DNA of 64,000 bases from Coptis chinensis (GCA_015680905.1 CM027377.1:28358501-28422500), one strand, 5' to 3'. Positions 46,284-58,586 are shown, numbered from the stretch's first letter. The notes: generated by a model from the sequence alone, not told the origin. Numbers and translations: made by a program.

Positions 46284-49200
46284 AAGGTATTTTTCAAGTA
46301 CATTCTCAGCCTGCTAGAATAATTTTCGACTCTGGTGCTAGTCATTCTTTTATTGCCACTTCTTTTTTGTCAAAATTGGATCTTACTTCTGATATTTTGA
46401 CACCACCTTTAGAGATAGTGACACCTTTGGGTAGATCTACGGTTCTAGATATGGTGTGTCGTCGTGTGACTGTTTCTCTTGACGACCTTCGTTTGTCAGT
46501 AGACCTAATTGTGTTTGATATGTATGGGTTTGATGTCCTTCTGGGAATGGATTGGTTAGCATCTTTCCATGTTTCTTTGGACTATTTTTCCAAGATTGTG
46601 ACCTTTCAGGTCGAGGGACAAGACTCTGTGGTCATAGCTACTGCAAAAGGAAATTTCCTAACAGAAGCGTACCTCACATTTGTTGAGGTTATGGAAAATG
46701 GAGGGGATGTGTCGCTGGTTGATGGTATACATGTAGTGTCTGAGTTTATGAATGTCTTTAGAGATATTCCTGATTTACCTCCTGTTAGAGAGGTTGAGTT
46801 TTGTATTGATTTGGTCCCGGGAACTACTCCCATTTTCCGACCTCCATACCGTATGGCACCAAAAGAGTTGCAAGAGTTAAAGACCCAGATTGAGGATCTA
46901 CCTGCTCGGGGTTTCATCAGGCGTAGTACATCACCGTGGGGTGCACCAGTTTTGTTTGTAAAGAAAAAGGATGGATCACTTCGTATGTGTATTGATTACA
47001 GGGAGTTGAACAAGAAAATTGTTTGAAATAAATATCCTCTTCCCAGGAATGATGATATGTTTGATCAACTTCGGGGGCCAAAGTGGTTTGCCAAGATCGA
47101 TCTGAGGTCAGGGTTTTACCAATTTAGAATGAGGGCATCTAATGTTACAAAGACAACTTTTCTAACAAGATATGGTTCATTTGAGTTTTTAGTCATGCCA
47201 TTTGGGCTGACTAATGCTCCAGCTGCATTCATGGATCTCATGAACCGTGTCTTTAGAGATTACTTGGATCAATTTGTTATTGTTTTGATTGATGACATAC
47301 AGATATACTCGAGTAGTCAAGAAGAGCATGCTGAACATTTGAGGATCTTACTGTAAACCTTGCAAGAGCATCAGTTATATGCTAAGTTTGAAAAGTGTGA
47401 CTTTTGGCTAAGAAAAGTTAATTTCTTAGGGCATGTGATAACAAGTGAGGGCATTTATGTTGATCCCTCTAAGGTTGAGTCGGTGCTCAATTGGGAGCAA
47501 CCTACTTCAGTTACAGAGATTCATAGCTTTTTGGGTCTAGCAGGTTATTATCGCCGATTTATTAGAGGTTTCTCGCATATAGTATCTCCGTTAACCAATT
47601 TAACGAGAAAAGGTGTACCTTATATATGGGATGAGAAGTGTGAGCAAGTTTTTCGAGAATTGAAAGCTAAGCTAACTTCTGCGCCAATATTGATATTGCC
47701 AGAGAGTGGAGTTATGTTTGTAATATTTACTGATGCATCGTTGCTTGGTTTGGGTTGTGTTCTAATGCAACGGGAAAAAGTAGTTGCTTATGCTTCACGA
47801 TAGTTGAGAGTGCATGAACTGAACTACCCCATTCATGATTTAGAGTTGGCGGTAGTTGTATTTGCATTAAAAATATGGAGGCATTACTTATATGGTGAGA
47901 GGTTTGAACTCTATTCGGATCACAAAAGCTTAAAGTATTTATTCTCTCAGAGAGACCTAAATATGAGACAGAGACGGTAGATGGAGTTGATAAAGGATTA
48001 TGACTTTTCTCTTTAGTACCACCCGGGGAAAGCTAATGTGGTTGCATATGCCTTGAGTAGAAAACTGAGGGGGTTGATGGCATTATTGGCTACTTCAGAG
48101 TATAGAATGCTGGAAATCATGTCTGAATTTGACATACATCAAGATAGTAGGGGACAAGGGGTATTCATTAGTCATATGACTGTTCGGCCTAATCTTATTA
48201 GCAGGATTTTTGAAGCACAAGAAACAAATGACTTTGTTATGACCAGAAAGGCTGAAATGACAAAAGACGTCGTGACAGATTGGACTGTTAGTCCAAATGG
48301 TGTTTTGAGACTTAGGGGTCGAATGGTAGTGCCTAATGTGATTGCATTGAAGAAATCTATCTTTGATGAAGTGCATCGCACCCGGTACACTGTTCATCCG
48401 GGGAGTACAAAGATGTATAAGGATTTGAAACGACACTTCTGGTGGAAAAGAATGAAGTACGACATCGCAGACTATGTATCAAAGTGTTTGACTTGCCAAC
48501 AAGTCAAATTGAACATCGAAACCTCTTTGGGAGTTTACAATCATTACCAGTGGCTGAATGGAAGTGGGAACACATCACTATGGATTTCATAGAAGGCTTA
48601 CCGAGATCACCTCGTGGAAATGATTTTGTATTGGTCATTGTAGATCGATTGACTAAGTCTGCACACTTCCTAGCTATGAAGAAGACAAATAGTGTGGATG
48701 ACTTGTCTAAGTTATACATTAAAGAAATAGTGAGGTTACATGGAATTCCAATTTCTATAGTGTCAGATAGAGACAGTCTGTTCACATCTAGATTTTGGGG
48801 TAGTTTTTAGAAGGCTATAGGCACTCAACTTGATTTCAGCATCGCGTTTCACCCCCAAACCGATGGACAGATTGAAAGAGTTAACCAAATATTGGAGGAT
48901 ATGCTAAGGGCTTGCCTTCTTGATTTTAAAGGGGGATGGGAGGAACACTTACCACTGATTGAGTTTGCTTATAATAATAGTTACCAGACCAGTATAGGAA
49001 TGGCACCATATGAGGCATTATACGGTAGACCGTCACCAATTTGTTGGGCTGAAGTTGGATATAGTGCTTTGCTTGGACCAGATGTAGTGCGTGACACCAC
49101 CGAAAAAAGGTAGCGTTAATAGGGACGGGATCACGGACTGCACAAAGTAGGCGAGAAAAGCTACGGATAAGAGACGAAGACCCTTTAGAGTTCGGAAAAG

Positions 49201-49619
49201 ACGACCTTGTGTTACTAAAAGTGTCTCCTATGAAGAGAGTGAGACGATTCGGAAAGAAAGGTAAGTTGGCACCTAGATATGTCAGACCTTTCAAGGTACT
49301 TGACAAGATTGGAGTTGTTGCCTACAGATTGGAGTTGCCAAGTAGCTTGGCAGGGGTACACAATGTTTTCCATGTGTCAATGCTAAGGAAACACCTAAGA
49401 GATGAGGAAGCAGCTAGTGTGATCGACGTTGAGGGCCTTGATTTACAGCAAGATGCTACTTATGAAGAAAAAGATGTGCGTATTTTGGATAGAAAGAAAC
49501 ATGTTCTTCGCAGTAGAACCATACTTATGGTCAAAGTACAATGGAATCATCATGACGAGAGGGAAGCTTCTTGGGAGCTTGAGACGGATGTTCGTGAAAA
49601 ATATTCTCATCTTTTCTAA
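46241..49619 (+). pseudogene. G1 pol: protease, RT, RNase H, integrase, chromodomain-like C-terminus
   Basis: Protease: [20 protein letters not shown] and [100 protein letters not shown]. RNase [21 protein letters not shown]. Integrase: [60 protein letters not shown]. The C-terminus VFHVSMLRKHLRD then VRILDRKKHVLRSRTI and VQWNHHDEREASWELETDV is the Tekay/Del chromodomain form. Several breaks are present. Confidence 0.9.
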
Positions 49620-49655
49620 AGGAGGCATGTTAAATTTTGGGGCGAAATTTCTTCT

Positions 49656-49668
49656 TAGAGGGGAAGAA
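49656..49668 (+). promoter_or_regulatory. polypurine tract of G1
   Basis: AGAGGGGAAGAA abuts the 3' LTR. Confidence 0.75.
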
Positions 49669-50384
49669 TGTAACAACCTGTTTTCTTTTGTGTAATATTG
49701 TATCTCTTTACTATTCTTTTAGGGCCCAGGCCCAAGTGATAGTTTAGAGCCAAAAGGAAATACAAAGTCGGTGAACTGCTAGTCTCCAAACTTTGTAAAA
49801 CTCTTCAAGAGATAAGATAAAGTTAATCTTCAAGAGATAAGATAATGTTAATCCTAGAGTTTAGGGTAGAGATAAAACAAAACAATAAAAAAACAGGAGG
49901 TTGCTCAAGAGTAGGGACGTAAGCTTTAGCTTCTAGTGTCTGACGAGTTTCTGACTATCGACGATCAGGCAAGTTTCTCTAGCTTGCATCTATCTCTTTC
50001 TCTAGTCCTAGAATGCTATTAGATATCATAATGAATATCATGTGCTTGATTGCTAATTTATTATGCTTACTTTGGTATTTTTGCGATTATAAATTCATAG
50101 CGTCCAATGCGTTAAGTCGAAATTGTTGTCGGAGTATGGAAGTTCTTTGGTATTCATATGCCATTAATTGAATGATCTAATGTTACTGAATGCCTTGTTT
50201 GCATAGAAAATTATCATTCTTTATTAAATATTTGCCTTATATCATGCTTGAGTATTGCTCTGTATAAGATATTTGAGATGTCAGAGGGCATGTTTGTATA
50301 AACTGAATTCTTTTCTTTTAATCGTCATAAGATTTGAATGAATATTGACACAAGGTGTGAGTGACGTTATCACTTTATGCGTAA

Positions 50385-50425
<41 letters not shown>

Positions 50426-51108
50426 CATAAAATGGCAATTAAGGAAAAGTCCGTCGTATTACTTGACCAGGGGAATATGGAGTTTGGAATTGATGGAATG
50501 ACCACAATTACCATACCATATGTACAGTCAAGGGCGTAGATGTTATTTTCCTACAAATTATAATTAATAAGATGTCATGAATAAGATTTAATCACATACC
50601 AATGAGGTGACACGTTAGTATCGTGAGCTTACAATTAAATCGTAGTAAATATATTAGATGGTATTTTGTGTGTACTTCAGACACATGTATGTGTCGTAGT
50701 ATTCTTTGACTAGATTTGGATGATAGTTCTTGTTAGAGATTACTTGCTGGGCGTGCGCGTTGATTTATGCCCCTATTTACCAATTTTACAGGTGAGCAAG
50801 GTTTAGCCCATGGAGCGCGTTCTTAGAGTTTCGGCAAGATCTGGGTCTCGAGTTCTTTAGTTTAGTTTGAAAGATTTATTTTGGTGTCCAGTGTTATTCA
50901 AGACTTAATAGATTTCATTATTTGTTAATGAGACCATGGATGTAATATATTTCTTTGAGACAAGTTTTCAACTCAGAGGTTTTAAATGTTGATTTATTTA
51001 TTGGTTTATTTCTCTTTTGGAACGTTTTTGGATTGTATTATTGAGACTCTGGATATTTTTGTTAGTTAGACCGGCCGGCTAATGAATAGAGATTTCTGGG
51101 GTGTTACA
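49669..51108 (+). repeat. 3' LTR of G1
   Basis: 1440 bp partner of 11838-13270, with a shorter TA run and a 12-bp length difference near its 3' end. Confidence 0.92.
50387..50421. repeat. (TA)n microsatellite in the 3' LTR of G1
   Basis: About 17 TA units, versus about 25 in the 5' LTR. Confidence 0.95.
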
Positions 51109-52137
51109 GTAAAGTCCTCAATCTCTGAATCTACTGTATTACTTGTAGAAAACGATTTTAGAAAGAAGTCACAGGGATTTGAAAAGGGTAAGGGAAAAAG
51201 GGAACCGTCTCACTGTGATCATTGTGGAAAGAACTGCCGCACCAAGGATCGTTGTTGGGAATTATATCCACATCTTAAGAAGGAAAAGGAACTGTCCAAG
51301 AAAGAGCATGCTGCTGTTGCCAAGACATCAATGTTCAACTCAGATATTAGTCATCAGTTGAGTCAAATTCTCCAACAACTCACTAAGTCCATGTCTTCTA
51401 GCAAAAGTCAGTTTGCCTCAACTCATGTGTCAGATAATTTACATGCCTATTTTACTATGCCAGAAAATAGTAACTTATGGATAATTAATTCAGTGGCTAT
51501 TGATCATACGGCTAATTGCCCTGCCTCTGTCTATAATTTTGTGTCCAAAACTGAAAATCATAATATTTCCATAGCCAATGGTTCCACCGTTCCCATTCTA
51601 GGTAGTGGTTAAGTGAATTTTTTTGATCAAAGTCTCAAAAGTGAGGCCCTAGTTGTTCCTCCATTCCCTGTTCAACTTCTATCTGTTGGAAAACTTACTA
51701 ATTCTTTAAATTGTGATGTCATTTTTTCTCCTAACTATGTCGTCTTTCAGGATCGAAAGTTAAAGAGGACGATTGGTGAAGGAATTTATTCCAATGGACT
51801 CTATTTGTTGAAGTCACACAAGAAGGCATGTCAAGCTAGTGATTTACTTGAGAGTCGTATTTTGCATAAAAGACTTGGGCATCCATCCAATCATGTCCTG
51901 TCAAATTTGTTTTTGTATGTTTCTTTAAACTCTGATGATGTTTGTGATGTTTGTCAATTTTCTAAACAAACTCGTTTATCATTTCCAAACTCGAATTCTG
52001 TGTCAAATAAGTTGTTTGAATTAATTCATTCTGATTTATGGGGACCTGCTCCCGTTAATTCTTATGATGTCTATAAGTATTTTGTGTTGTTCATTGATGA
52101 TAAGTCTCGTGCTACATGGTTATATTTATTGAAATAA
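51109..52137 (+). pseudogene. C1 gag end, protease and start of integrase
   Basis: Resumes C1 exactly after the GTAAA duplication: VKSSISESTVLLVENDFRKK, zinc knuckle CDHCGKNCRTKDRC, protease-like WIINSVAIDHTANCPAS and NISIANGSTVPILGSG. The pre-integrase HKRLGHPSNHVLSNLF and integrase core LIHSDLWGPAPVNSYDVYKY then FVLFIDDKSRATWLYLLK follow. The usual Asp-Ser-Gly of the protease site reads differently here. A few breaks are present. Confidence 0.86.
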
Positions 52138-54810
52138 AAAACTGAGGTTGTGACTGTATTCAAGGATTTTCATACTATGATTACTAACCAGTTTGGTACT
52201 AATATCAAGATGTTTAGATCTGACAATGGCACTGAGTTTTGTAAAGGTATGTTACCTGAGTATCTTCGTAGCTAGAGGATAATTCATCAAACGAGCTGTG
52301 TTGGCACACCTCAGCAGAATAAATTGGTGAAAGAAAGAAACGGACACCTTTTGGAGACCACCGTGCTCTTATGTTGGGCATGAATGGTCCTAAGCACTAC
52401 TGGTCTCATGGCATCTTAACTGCTGCCTATTTGATTAATCGTCTTCCCAGTTGGGTTCTTGGTTTTAAATCCCCATTGGAAGTGCTTAAAGCTAGGCCGC
52501 TGGAGCTCTCTCATCTACGAGTGTTTGGGTGTGTCTGTTATGTGCATCAGCAAGCTATCAATCGAGATAAATTTGATGCTTGGGCTACTTGATGTGTGTT
52601 TGTTAGTTATTTTACCACACAGAAAGGCTACATATGTTACAATCCTGCGACAAGGAAACTGGTTCTCGTGACATCCGATTTGTGGAATTTGAAGCTTTCT
52701 TTCATGATTTAGCTGTGCCTGGGAATCGGTCCCAGGGGGAGTGTTTGGCAGATTTGGCACCTCTCCCAACTGCTATTACGGCTGATGTGGCTCCTTTCCC
52801 AGCAGTTGGTGAAGGCATTGTTCCTGTCCCAATGGTTGGTGAAGGCATTGTTTCTGTCCCAATGGTTGGTGAAGGTATAGTTCCTGCCACTGAAGAATTG
52901 GGCTCTCATCGAAACAAAGCGGTGGCCTCTCCGGACTAAATATATATTGAGGGCGGGGCGCGCTCTGGTGATCCACGACATCCAGTAGATGGGGCACAGG
53001 CGCACTCCCAGGATGAGCAAACTGAGGGTGGGGCGCGCTCTGGTGCTTCTCTAGCTCTTCCAGTTTCTAAACAATCTGAACGAGAGAGACGACCTCTAGT
53101 AACTCTCAAGGATTACTATAAATCTGATAGAGAATGGCAACCTCCAGTGACTCACATGAATTTTTATTCTTTGCATGATGTTACATATCCTCTACAGGAG
53201 TATATAACGTATGCCAATATCACTTCATCTCATCATGCTTTCTTAAGTACAGTCGATGATGTGCAAGAACCCAAAACTTTAGAGAGCTAACTCTGCGTCC
53301 CATATGGAGCTAGACGATGCAAGAAGAACTTCGTGCTCTAGAGCGAGAATAAAACTTGGGATATTGTTATGCTAGCGTGAAAAAGAAAAACTTTGTTGTC
53401 GTTGGGTGTTCAAAACAAGTTCAACAGTTGATGGTTCCTTAGAGAGGTCTAAAGCTCGACTTGTTGCAAGGGGATCCACCCAAACTTATGGTCAAGAATA
53501 CAAGGAAACTTTTGCACCAGTTGCAAAGATGAATACGTTTAGAGTTCTTGTATCTCTAGCTGTGAATCAAGACTGGAAATTATTTCAGATGGATGTGAAA
53601 AATGCATTCTTACATGAAGATCTTAAAGAAGAAGTGTATATGAGCATCCCACCTGGACATCCGAAGGAGATTAAGGTCGGATTAGTATGCAAGGTTAAAA
53701 AGGCTATCTATGGACTTAAACAATCTCCACGAGCGTGGTATGCCAAACTCAGTTTTGTTCTAGCTATGACCGGTCTTATGCAAAGTGATGCTGATCCTTC
53801 ATTATTTGTTAAATCTAGCAGGCCAGGCTTGGTTATTGTTCTTATTTATGTTGATGACATAGTTATCACAGGTGATGACCTTATCGAGATTTCTAAGTTC
53901 AAGGAGTTACTGCACAAGAAGTTTGCCATCAAGGATCTGGGTATTATGAAGTACTTTCTTGGGATTGAAATTGCTTATTCAAAAAAAGGTATATTTCTAA
54001 ATCAAAGAAAGTATGTGTTGGATATTTTGAGTGAAGCAGGGAAAGCTGGGGGTAAAACTATCTGATTCTCTAACTGACAGTGGAGCCAAGTTGGACAACA
54101 CTGGTGATCTTCTTACTGACATTGGTCAGTATCAGCGATTAGTTGGTAAACTAATATATTTAACTATTATCCGACCAGATATTTCTTATGCAGTGAGCTT
54201 GGTTAGTAATTTTATGCATGCTCCAAGGACTCCACATATGAATGCAGTTTCTAGAATACTGCAGTATCTGAAAGGGTTACCAGGCAAAGGTATTTGGATG
54301 CGGAAAAATAGGCATACATCTATTACTGCTTACACAGATGTTGATTGGGCAAGATGTCCAGTTGATCGAAGGTCTACTTCCGGTTATTGTACCTTTGTGG
54401 GAGGTAATTTAGTCACTTTGAAGAGCAAAGAAAAAGAAACGAGAATGTAGTAGCTCGTTCTAGTGCAAAAGCCCGAAAGTACGGGCTATGGCTTCCACCA
54501 CCCGGTGAAATAATATGGCTTTTATCTTACGAAGGATTTGTCTTTTGGGTTGCATCCGCCACTACACTTTACCGTGATAATCAAGCCGCTATGCACATTG
54601 CTGCAAATCCAGTGTTTCATGAGAGAACTAAGCATATCGAAATTGACTGTCATTTTGTGCGTGAAAAGGTACAGTCTAACATTGTCACTACCTCCTTTGT
54701 TCGAAGTGACCAACAACTTGCAGACATTTTTACCAAGGGACTTCCAACTTCCAAGTTCCATGATATTCTCTCCAAGTTGGGTTCGCTGGATATCTTCGCA
54801 CCAACTTGAG
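52138..54810 (+). pseudogene. C1 integrase end, spacer, RT and RNase H
   Basis: Integrase: MFRSDNGTEFCKG, HYWSHGILTAAYLINRLPSW, ELSHLRVFGCVCYVH. Proline/glycine spacer with the VGEGIV repeats. RT: ARLVARGSTQTYGQEYKETF, WKLFQMDVKNAFLHEDLKEE, AIYGLKQSPRAWYAKLSFVL, catalytic YVDDIVITGDDL. RNase H: YQRLVGKLIYLTIIRPDISY, YTDVDWARCPVDRRSTSGYC, DQQLADIFTKGLPTSKF, ending KLGSLDIFAPT. Several breaks are present. Confidence 0.88.
52793..52882 (+). repeat. 30-bp minisatellite in the integrase-RT spacer of C1, 3 copies
   Basis: Three head-to-tail 30-bp units encode PFPAVGEGIV, PVPMVGEGIV and SVPMVGEGIV. C0 has two units at 5803-5862. Confidence 0.9.
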
Positions 54811-54816
54811 GGGAAG

Positions 54817-55209
54817 TGTGGGGGAAGAAAGAAAAGAGCGCAGCTCGCGCCCTTGGACAGGCAAAGGCGAACGCGGGGTGCGCTCAATTGTCTAGAGGCT
54901 CGTCAAGGCAAGAGCACGGGTCGCGCCTCGAGCAAGACTAATATGAGCGCGGGGCACGCCCTAGTCGGTTTTGACAGAGATTTGTCAGATTTGTATGTTT
55001 TATATAAAGGAAAGTCTCCAATCCTTTTAGAAATAATAGACACGAATATGCACTCATGTTGTGCTATATAAACACTTCTGTAACACAAAACCAATATCAA
55101 TCAAGCAATATAAAACCTTTCTTCTCCCGTGGACGTAGGTCGCCACATTGGCATCGAACCACTATAAATAATTGTGTTTTGTCTCTTTAATTAGGTGTTA
55201 AATTCTACA
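54817..55209 (+). repeat. 3' LTR of C1
   Basis: 393 bp partner of 10722-11112, preceded by the polypurine tract TTGAGGGGAAG and followed by AAAGT. Confidence 0.92.
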
Positions 55210-55214
55210 AAAGT
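55210..55214. repeat. target-site duplication AAAGT (right copy) of C1
   Basis: Matches 10717-10721. Confidence 0.9.
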
Positions 55215-55847
55215 GAATCTCAATTACTTTAAAGATTTCTCCACAAGACTCCACTAAATACGATGAGGTACAAGTACATCCGCGTAGAGTAGACACGGGG
55301 TCCTCGATCGCATATATATTTTTAGGAAAAAAGGTATCATGGACATTAAGGATGGACATTCTTTTGTCCGAAAAGACATGTATAATTCCTTGGCAACTCA
55401 CTGGTCTAAATGTGTAATATAACCTTCTATGGGTATTGGATTTTTCTCGTTAATATTTTCCAGTTTGTGTTCCTTCCATTTTTCATCACCTATGTTACAA
55501 AAGAGACACGACCTTTTCACATTGCTAATGAACAACACAATACAGTTTGGATCTTCAGGGGAATGTATTAGAACACCCTGGTTAAACGAAACCTCTAAGT
55601 GTGGTAGATGAATTTTTGTTAAAGAGATGGGATCAAAAAGTCAACATTGGCGAGAATAAGAATGTTGCAACATCAATGACCAGCCAAAAGATGATGCGAC
55701 ACACCACATATGACGCATCTCCGGAATGCTCTTAACATGATAGCATCCGTAAGATAGAGTTAAGGTCTGACTGCGATATGATTTTCCATGAGAGATGACT
55801 AGAGAAGGAGCATAAGTAGGAGGAACCGAGTTCGGTCGCCTCTCCAT
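55215..55847 (-). pseudogene. DUF295 F-box gene, first unit, N-terminal piece (right of the insertion)
   Basis: Read on the minus strand from ATG at 55847: MERRPNSVPPTYAPSLVISH, CYHVKSIPEMRHMWCVASSF then GW, LFDPISLTKIHLPHLEVSFN, HSPEDPNCIVLFI, then in a second frame SCQGIIHVFSDKRMSILNVH and SSYLVESCGEIFKVIEIHF. These are ordered motifs of the KIB1-4 (DUF295) propeller. The frame has one in-frame TGA near 55641 and a shift near 55405. It reads into the target site, and the continuation (GCLFNVTARFVVFKLD) is at 10716 downward. The start may instead be an AG acceptor just upstream at about 55860. Confidence 0.82.
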
Positions 55848-55975
55848 AGAACATCCGCCTAAACGGGAAAACTGGAATTAGAAGCAGCAAGAATGAAGGA
55901 TTGAAGACAACTATTTCACTTTTTACTTTTGCTATTTATTCAAGCACAAACTCTGGGACAAAATTTGTTTAAAGT
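55848..55975. other. upstream flank of the split F-box gene
   Basis: AT-rich. On the minus strand a pyrimidine-rich CCCGTTTAG near 55860 could be a splice acceptor. No F-box or other domain is seen. Confidence 0.3.
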
Positions 55976-56313
55976 TAAAGTTTGAAAATATTTTCCAAGT
56001 CCATGCCTTCTCTTAAGTGCAAGTCTTTTTAGAGACATGTTCTTGAGAAGCTTATATAGTGTCTTGGAAGATTAGACAATGTTGTTCAAAACTTTTTAAT
56101 TTATAGCTTATTAACTTGTTTAACAGACACTATACAAACTTTCGAAGAACATGTCCGTTTAAAAAGATTCATGTTTCCAAGTCCTCACACAACTAGAATC
56201 ACAACCAATTTACGTCTTTAAACTTAAAACAACAAATTAAACACCGTTAGTCCAACACTAATTGGTCCAAAACAATTCTTTTCATGGAAAGTTTGAGAAT
56301 ATTTTCCCAATCC
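55976..56313. repeat. fold-back element with flanking direct repeats
   Basis: An imperfect inverted repeat: left arm 56024-56064 (TCTTTTTAGAGACATGTTCT...TATAGTGTCT) and right arm 56125-56167, complementary with a handful of mismatches around a 60-base loop. Weaker pairing extends about 20 bases outward. A ~26-bp direct repeat of the type AAAGTTTGAAAATATTTTCC lies outside, near 55976 and 56286. It could be a MITE-like element or a small-RNA hairpin. No transposase is present. Confidence 0.6.
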
Positions 56314-58474
56314 GAACAAACAATAAGAGCAACTGCCAGTAAACTTATTACGACTATATATAAAAACAGAAACCACTCCTAGCTACCCCACAACAAACTA
56401 ATATTCTAAATCTTAATCAATATTCGCTCATAATTCCAGGTTGTCATTCAGACATAACATCTCTTTGTTGGCACATTGAATTATTATACTCATATAAACG
56501 GAGTCTAATTTTGGTTCGTTGGACAGTCCAGTCCTATTTACATCAACAAACCTGGATATGCGGATCACTACCGATGTTAGCACAACCGTTCAATTACTTT
56601 AATCCATGTTTAGTACTTGAATCTTTCGCACTTTAATACTCATTAAACAAGATATTTCCTACGTGTTGTTCAAAAGTACTTCAAAATATATTTCTTCAAT
56701 GCATTCTGTTATTCTATAACCATCTATCATTATAGAATTTTAGTTTTGTCAGTCTTCCGAATATTTGTCCATAGCGACAATAAAATTTTCCCATGTCCAT
56801 CTTACCCTGTAAGACGAATTGACAACTATGAGTCTACGATCTCTAGTAAACTACCTAAGTTTCGCCTATGTTATATTTGTTCCAAAAATAAAAAAAATCA
56901 CAATTGCTATCACAGTAGTAAAACTTACGTACCTTCAGTAATTCCTTATTCTTATGGATTGTTGTGAGCTAACCGGGAAGCCTTATCCTAATTAAACATG
57001 TTTTACCGAATTCCCGAAATAGAAATCCATATTTCTAATCGGGCCTGGAGTGGGATCAAATGGGCTGGGCTGGCACTACAATATCCAAGCCTACACCCGC
57101 CCTGAGCCCGCTCTGCAGTGCTAAGCATCAGGCTGTAAGACTAGTTAATTACTAGCACGACAACACGATCAACCTCTATTTTTAGGGAAAGTGATTCCTA
57201 GAAAACAGGTAATTCACCATCAACTAATTCCCAGCAACGGGTAATTTTAAGGCATCAACTAAATATACAAGTATGGTTATACAGGTACCCTCGATGCAGG
57301 GGATACTTCCATCTTGTGTACTTCAGTCTCATTGGGTTGTGTCTTCCAGAATCAACTCAATGTCCAGAAAAAAAACTATATTCTGAATATGGATTTCACC
57401 CAACTGAAGAGTTTACAAAGCTTACACGAATGATTTCTTCAACGGTTCCCTCTCATATGTTCAAATAAATGTTCTACCACTTGCTTTTAACGTGTTTAGT
57501 AGTATTCCTCATGATGCCCACTTAAACATCGCTTCTCTGTCACATTCCTCATTCTATCACAGCATCCTTTCGAAGATTTTTTCTTTGGACAATTCCCAAC
57601 TATTTGCAGCATACACTCAATTGGAGTTGCATGTAGACCACTCTCTAGATACATATTCTATCTACTCGATTGAAGATGATCACACATTCTTTGATGCTAG
57701 TGAGCAAAGATTCGAGAATCATTCAACGTAAAATGTAAATATCACCCGCATGAACCTCGTTACATTACCATAGCAGGGTAGCGTCTATCTACAATATCAG
57801 TTCGTTGGTACACTTGAAAATAAGAGGATCCAACTTGCAGTCAAACTTACAAATCCATTTCATTGTGTTGACTTCGGAGGAAAAACAGTTTTAGGTGGAT
57901 ATCCAAAGTGACTTGCCAGAATGCAGGCTACAACGTCAGTGTGCTTACATGGTATCCTTATACGATATGTAGTTGATGGAAGAATGTCAATTTCAAATTT
58001 CTGAAGCAGGGATTTGAACTCGCAAAGAGGTAATGCAATCAAAAACTTCCTTAGCAACCATTTTATTCTTCAATAAATTGCTCTGAAAATTTAACCAGAA
58101 AAAAGACCATTGCAGAGGATATTGATGTAGTCATGTAGGTAATGCTTCACCATTATACTTCTTTTCTTTCAAAATGAACTCTTAGCAGAAACATCTTTGG
58201 CATTGGGAAGTCATGTCAGTGTCATATATACTCGTATATTGTTGACATCAGTTCTAGGTCCTTTAGGACTTCCTTATACACTTTCCACCTCTTCTACTGG
58301 AGGATGTTATCCCAATTCATTTCTTGTCTAACCTACTCTTTGAATTGCCCCTCCAAACTGTACTTCTAAATCCTCAAGAACTTCCGTTTCCCTGACAGAG
58401 CGGAGAAAGTTTAAGGCCCCCTATTTCCTTCCCACATAGAACAACCATTCAACCAAGCGCTACATCCACCACAC
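56314..58474. other. unassigned AT-rich region
   Basis: No gene recognised. A 79-codon plus frame at 57492-57731 (MFSSIPHDAHLNIASLSHSS) and a 65-codon minus frame at 57860-58057 (MLRKFLIALPLCEFKSLLQK) lack any family resemblance and could be chance or decayed host exons. Confidence 0.35.
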
Positions 58475-58586
58475 AAGTAACGTCACATCTCACTGTTGCT
58501 GTCCTCCGCATACGAGGCAATTGGCTCAACCCCTACTCCAGTCACCAGGATTGAAGCTTCAGTGCATATTCTAATGCTATTGCTGG
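58475..58586 (-). other. possible terminal exon of an unrecognised host gene
   Basis: On the minus strand a long pyrimidine tract ending TTTTTTTCCAG (acceptor near 58587) leads into an open stretch reading CTEASILVTGVGVEPIASYA and EDSNSEM, then a stop. About 0.8 kb upstream, at 59411-59390, is an ATG-led MATGKGK with a GT donor. The phases do not join these two directly, so other exons would be needed. No family recognised. Confidence 0.2.

Larger units (their letters stand above)
11838..51108 (+). mobile_element. Ty3/gypsy chromovirus G1 (Tekay/Del-like), nested in C1
   Basis: TG...CA LTRs of 1433 and 1440 bp are flanked by GTAAA at 11833-11837 and 51109-51113. Own internal sequence lies at 13271-13441, 39786-40201 and 45273-49668: Met-type primer site, leader, gag, protease, RT, RNase H, integrase and a C-terminal chromodomain-like region. 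Copia C2 sits in its leader and chromovirus G2 in its gag. LTRs differ by about 50 events over 1430 bp (hand count, ~3.5%), about 1.3 million years at the same assumed rate. The coding part has roughly eight breaks besides the two insertions. Confidence 0.92.
10722..55209 (+). mobile_element. Ty1/copia LTR retrotransposon C1, outermost element of the nest
   Basis: Own sequence lies at 10722-11837 and 51109-55209, about 5.2 kb; the rest is nested DNA. It has TG...CA LTRs of 391 and 393 bp, a Met primer site, gag, protease, integrase, RT, RNase H and polypurine tract, with 5-bp duplication AAAGT on both sides. Gypsy G1 sits in its gag with duplication GTAAA. LTRs differ at about 27 of 391 sites by hand count, mostly transitions. 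At an assumed 1.3e-8 per site per year that is about 2.5-3 million years. The coding part has roughly eight breaks besides the insertion. Confidence 0.92.

Noticed and set aside
57492-57731. 79-codon frame as a host gene
   Set aside because: No recognisable domain, splice context or neighbour support; it could be chance in AT-rich DNA.
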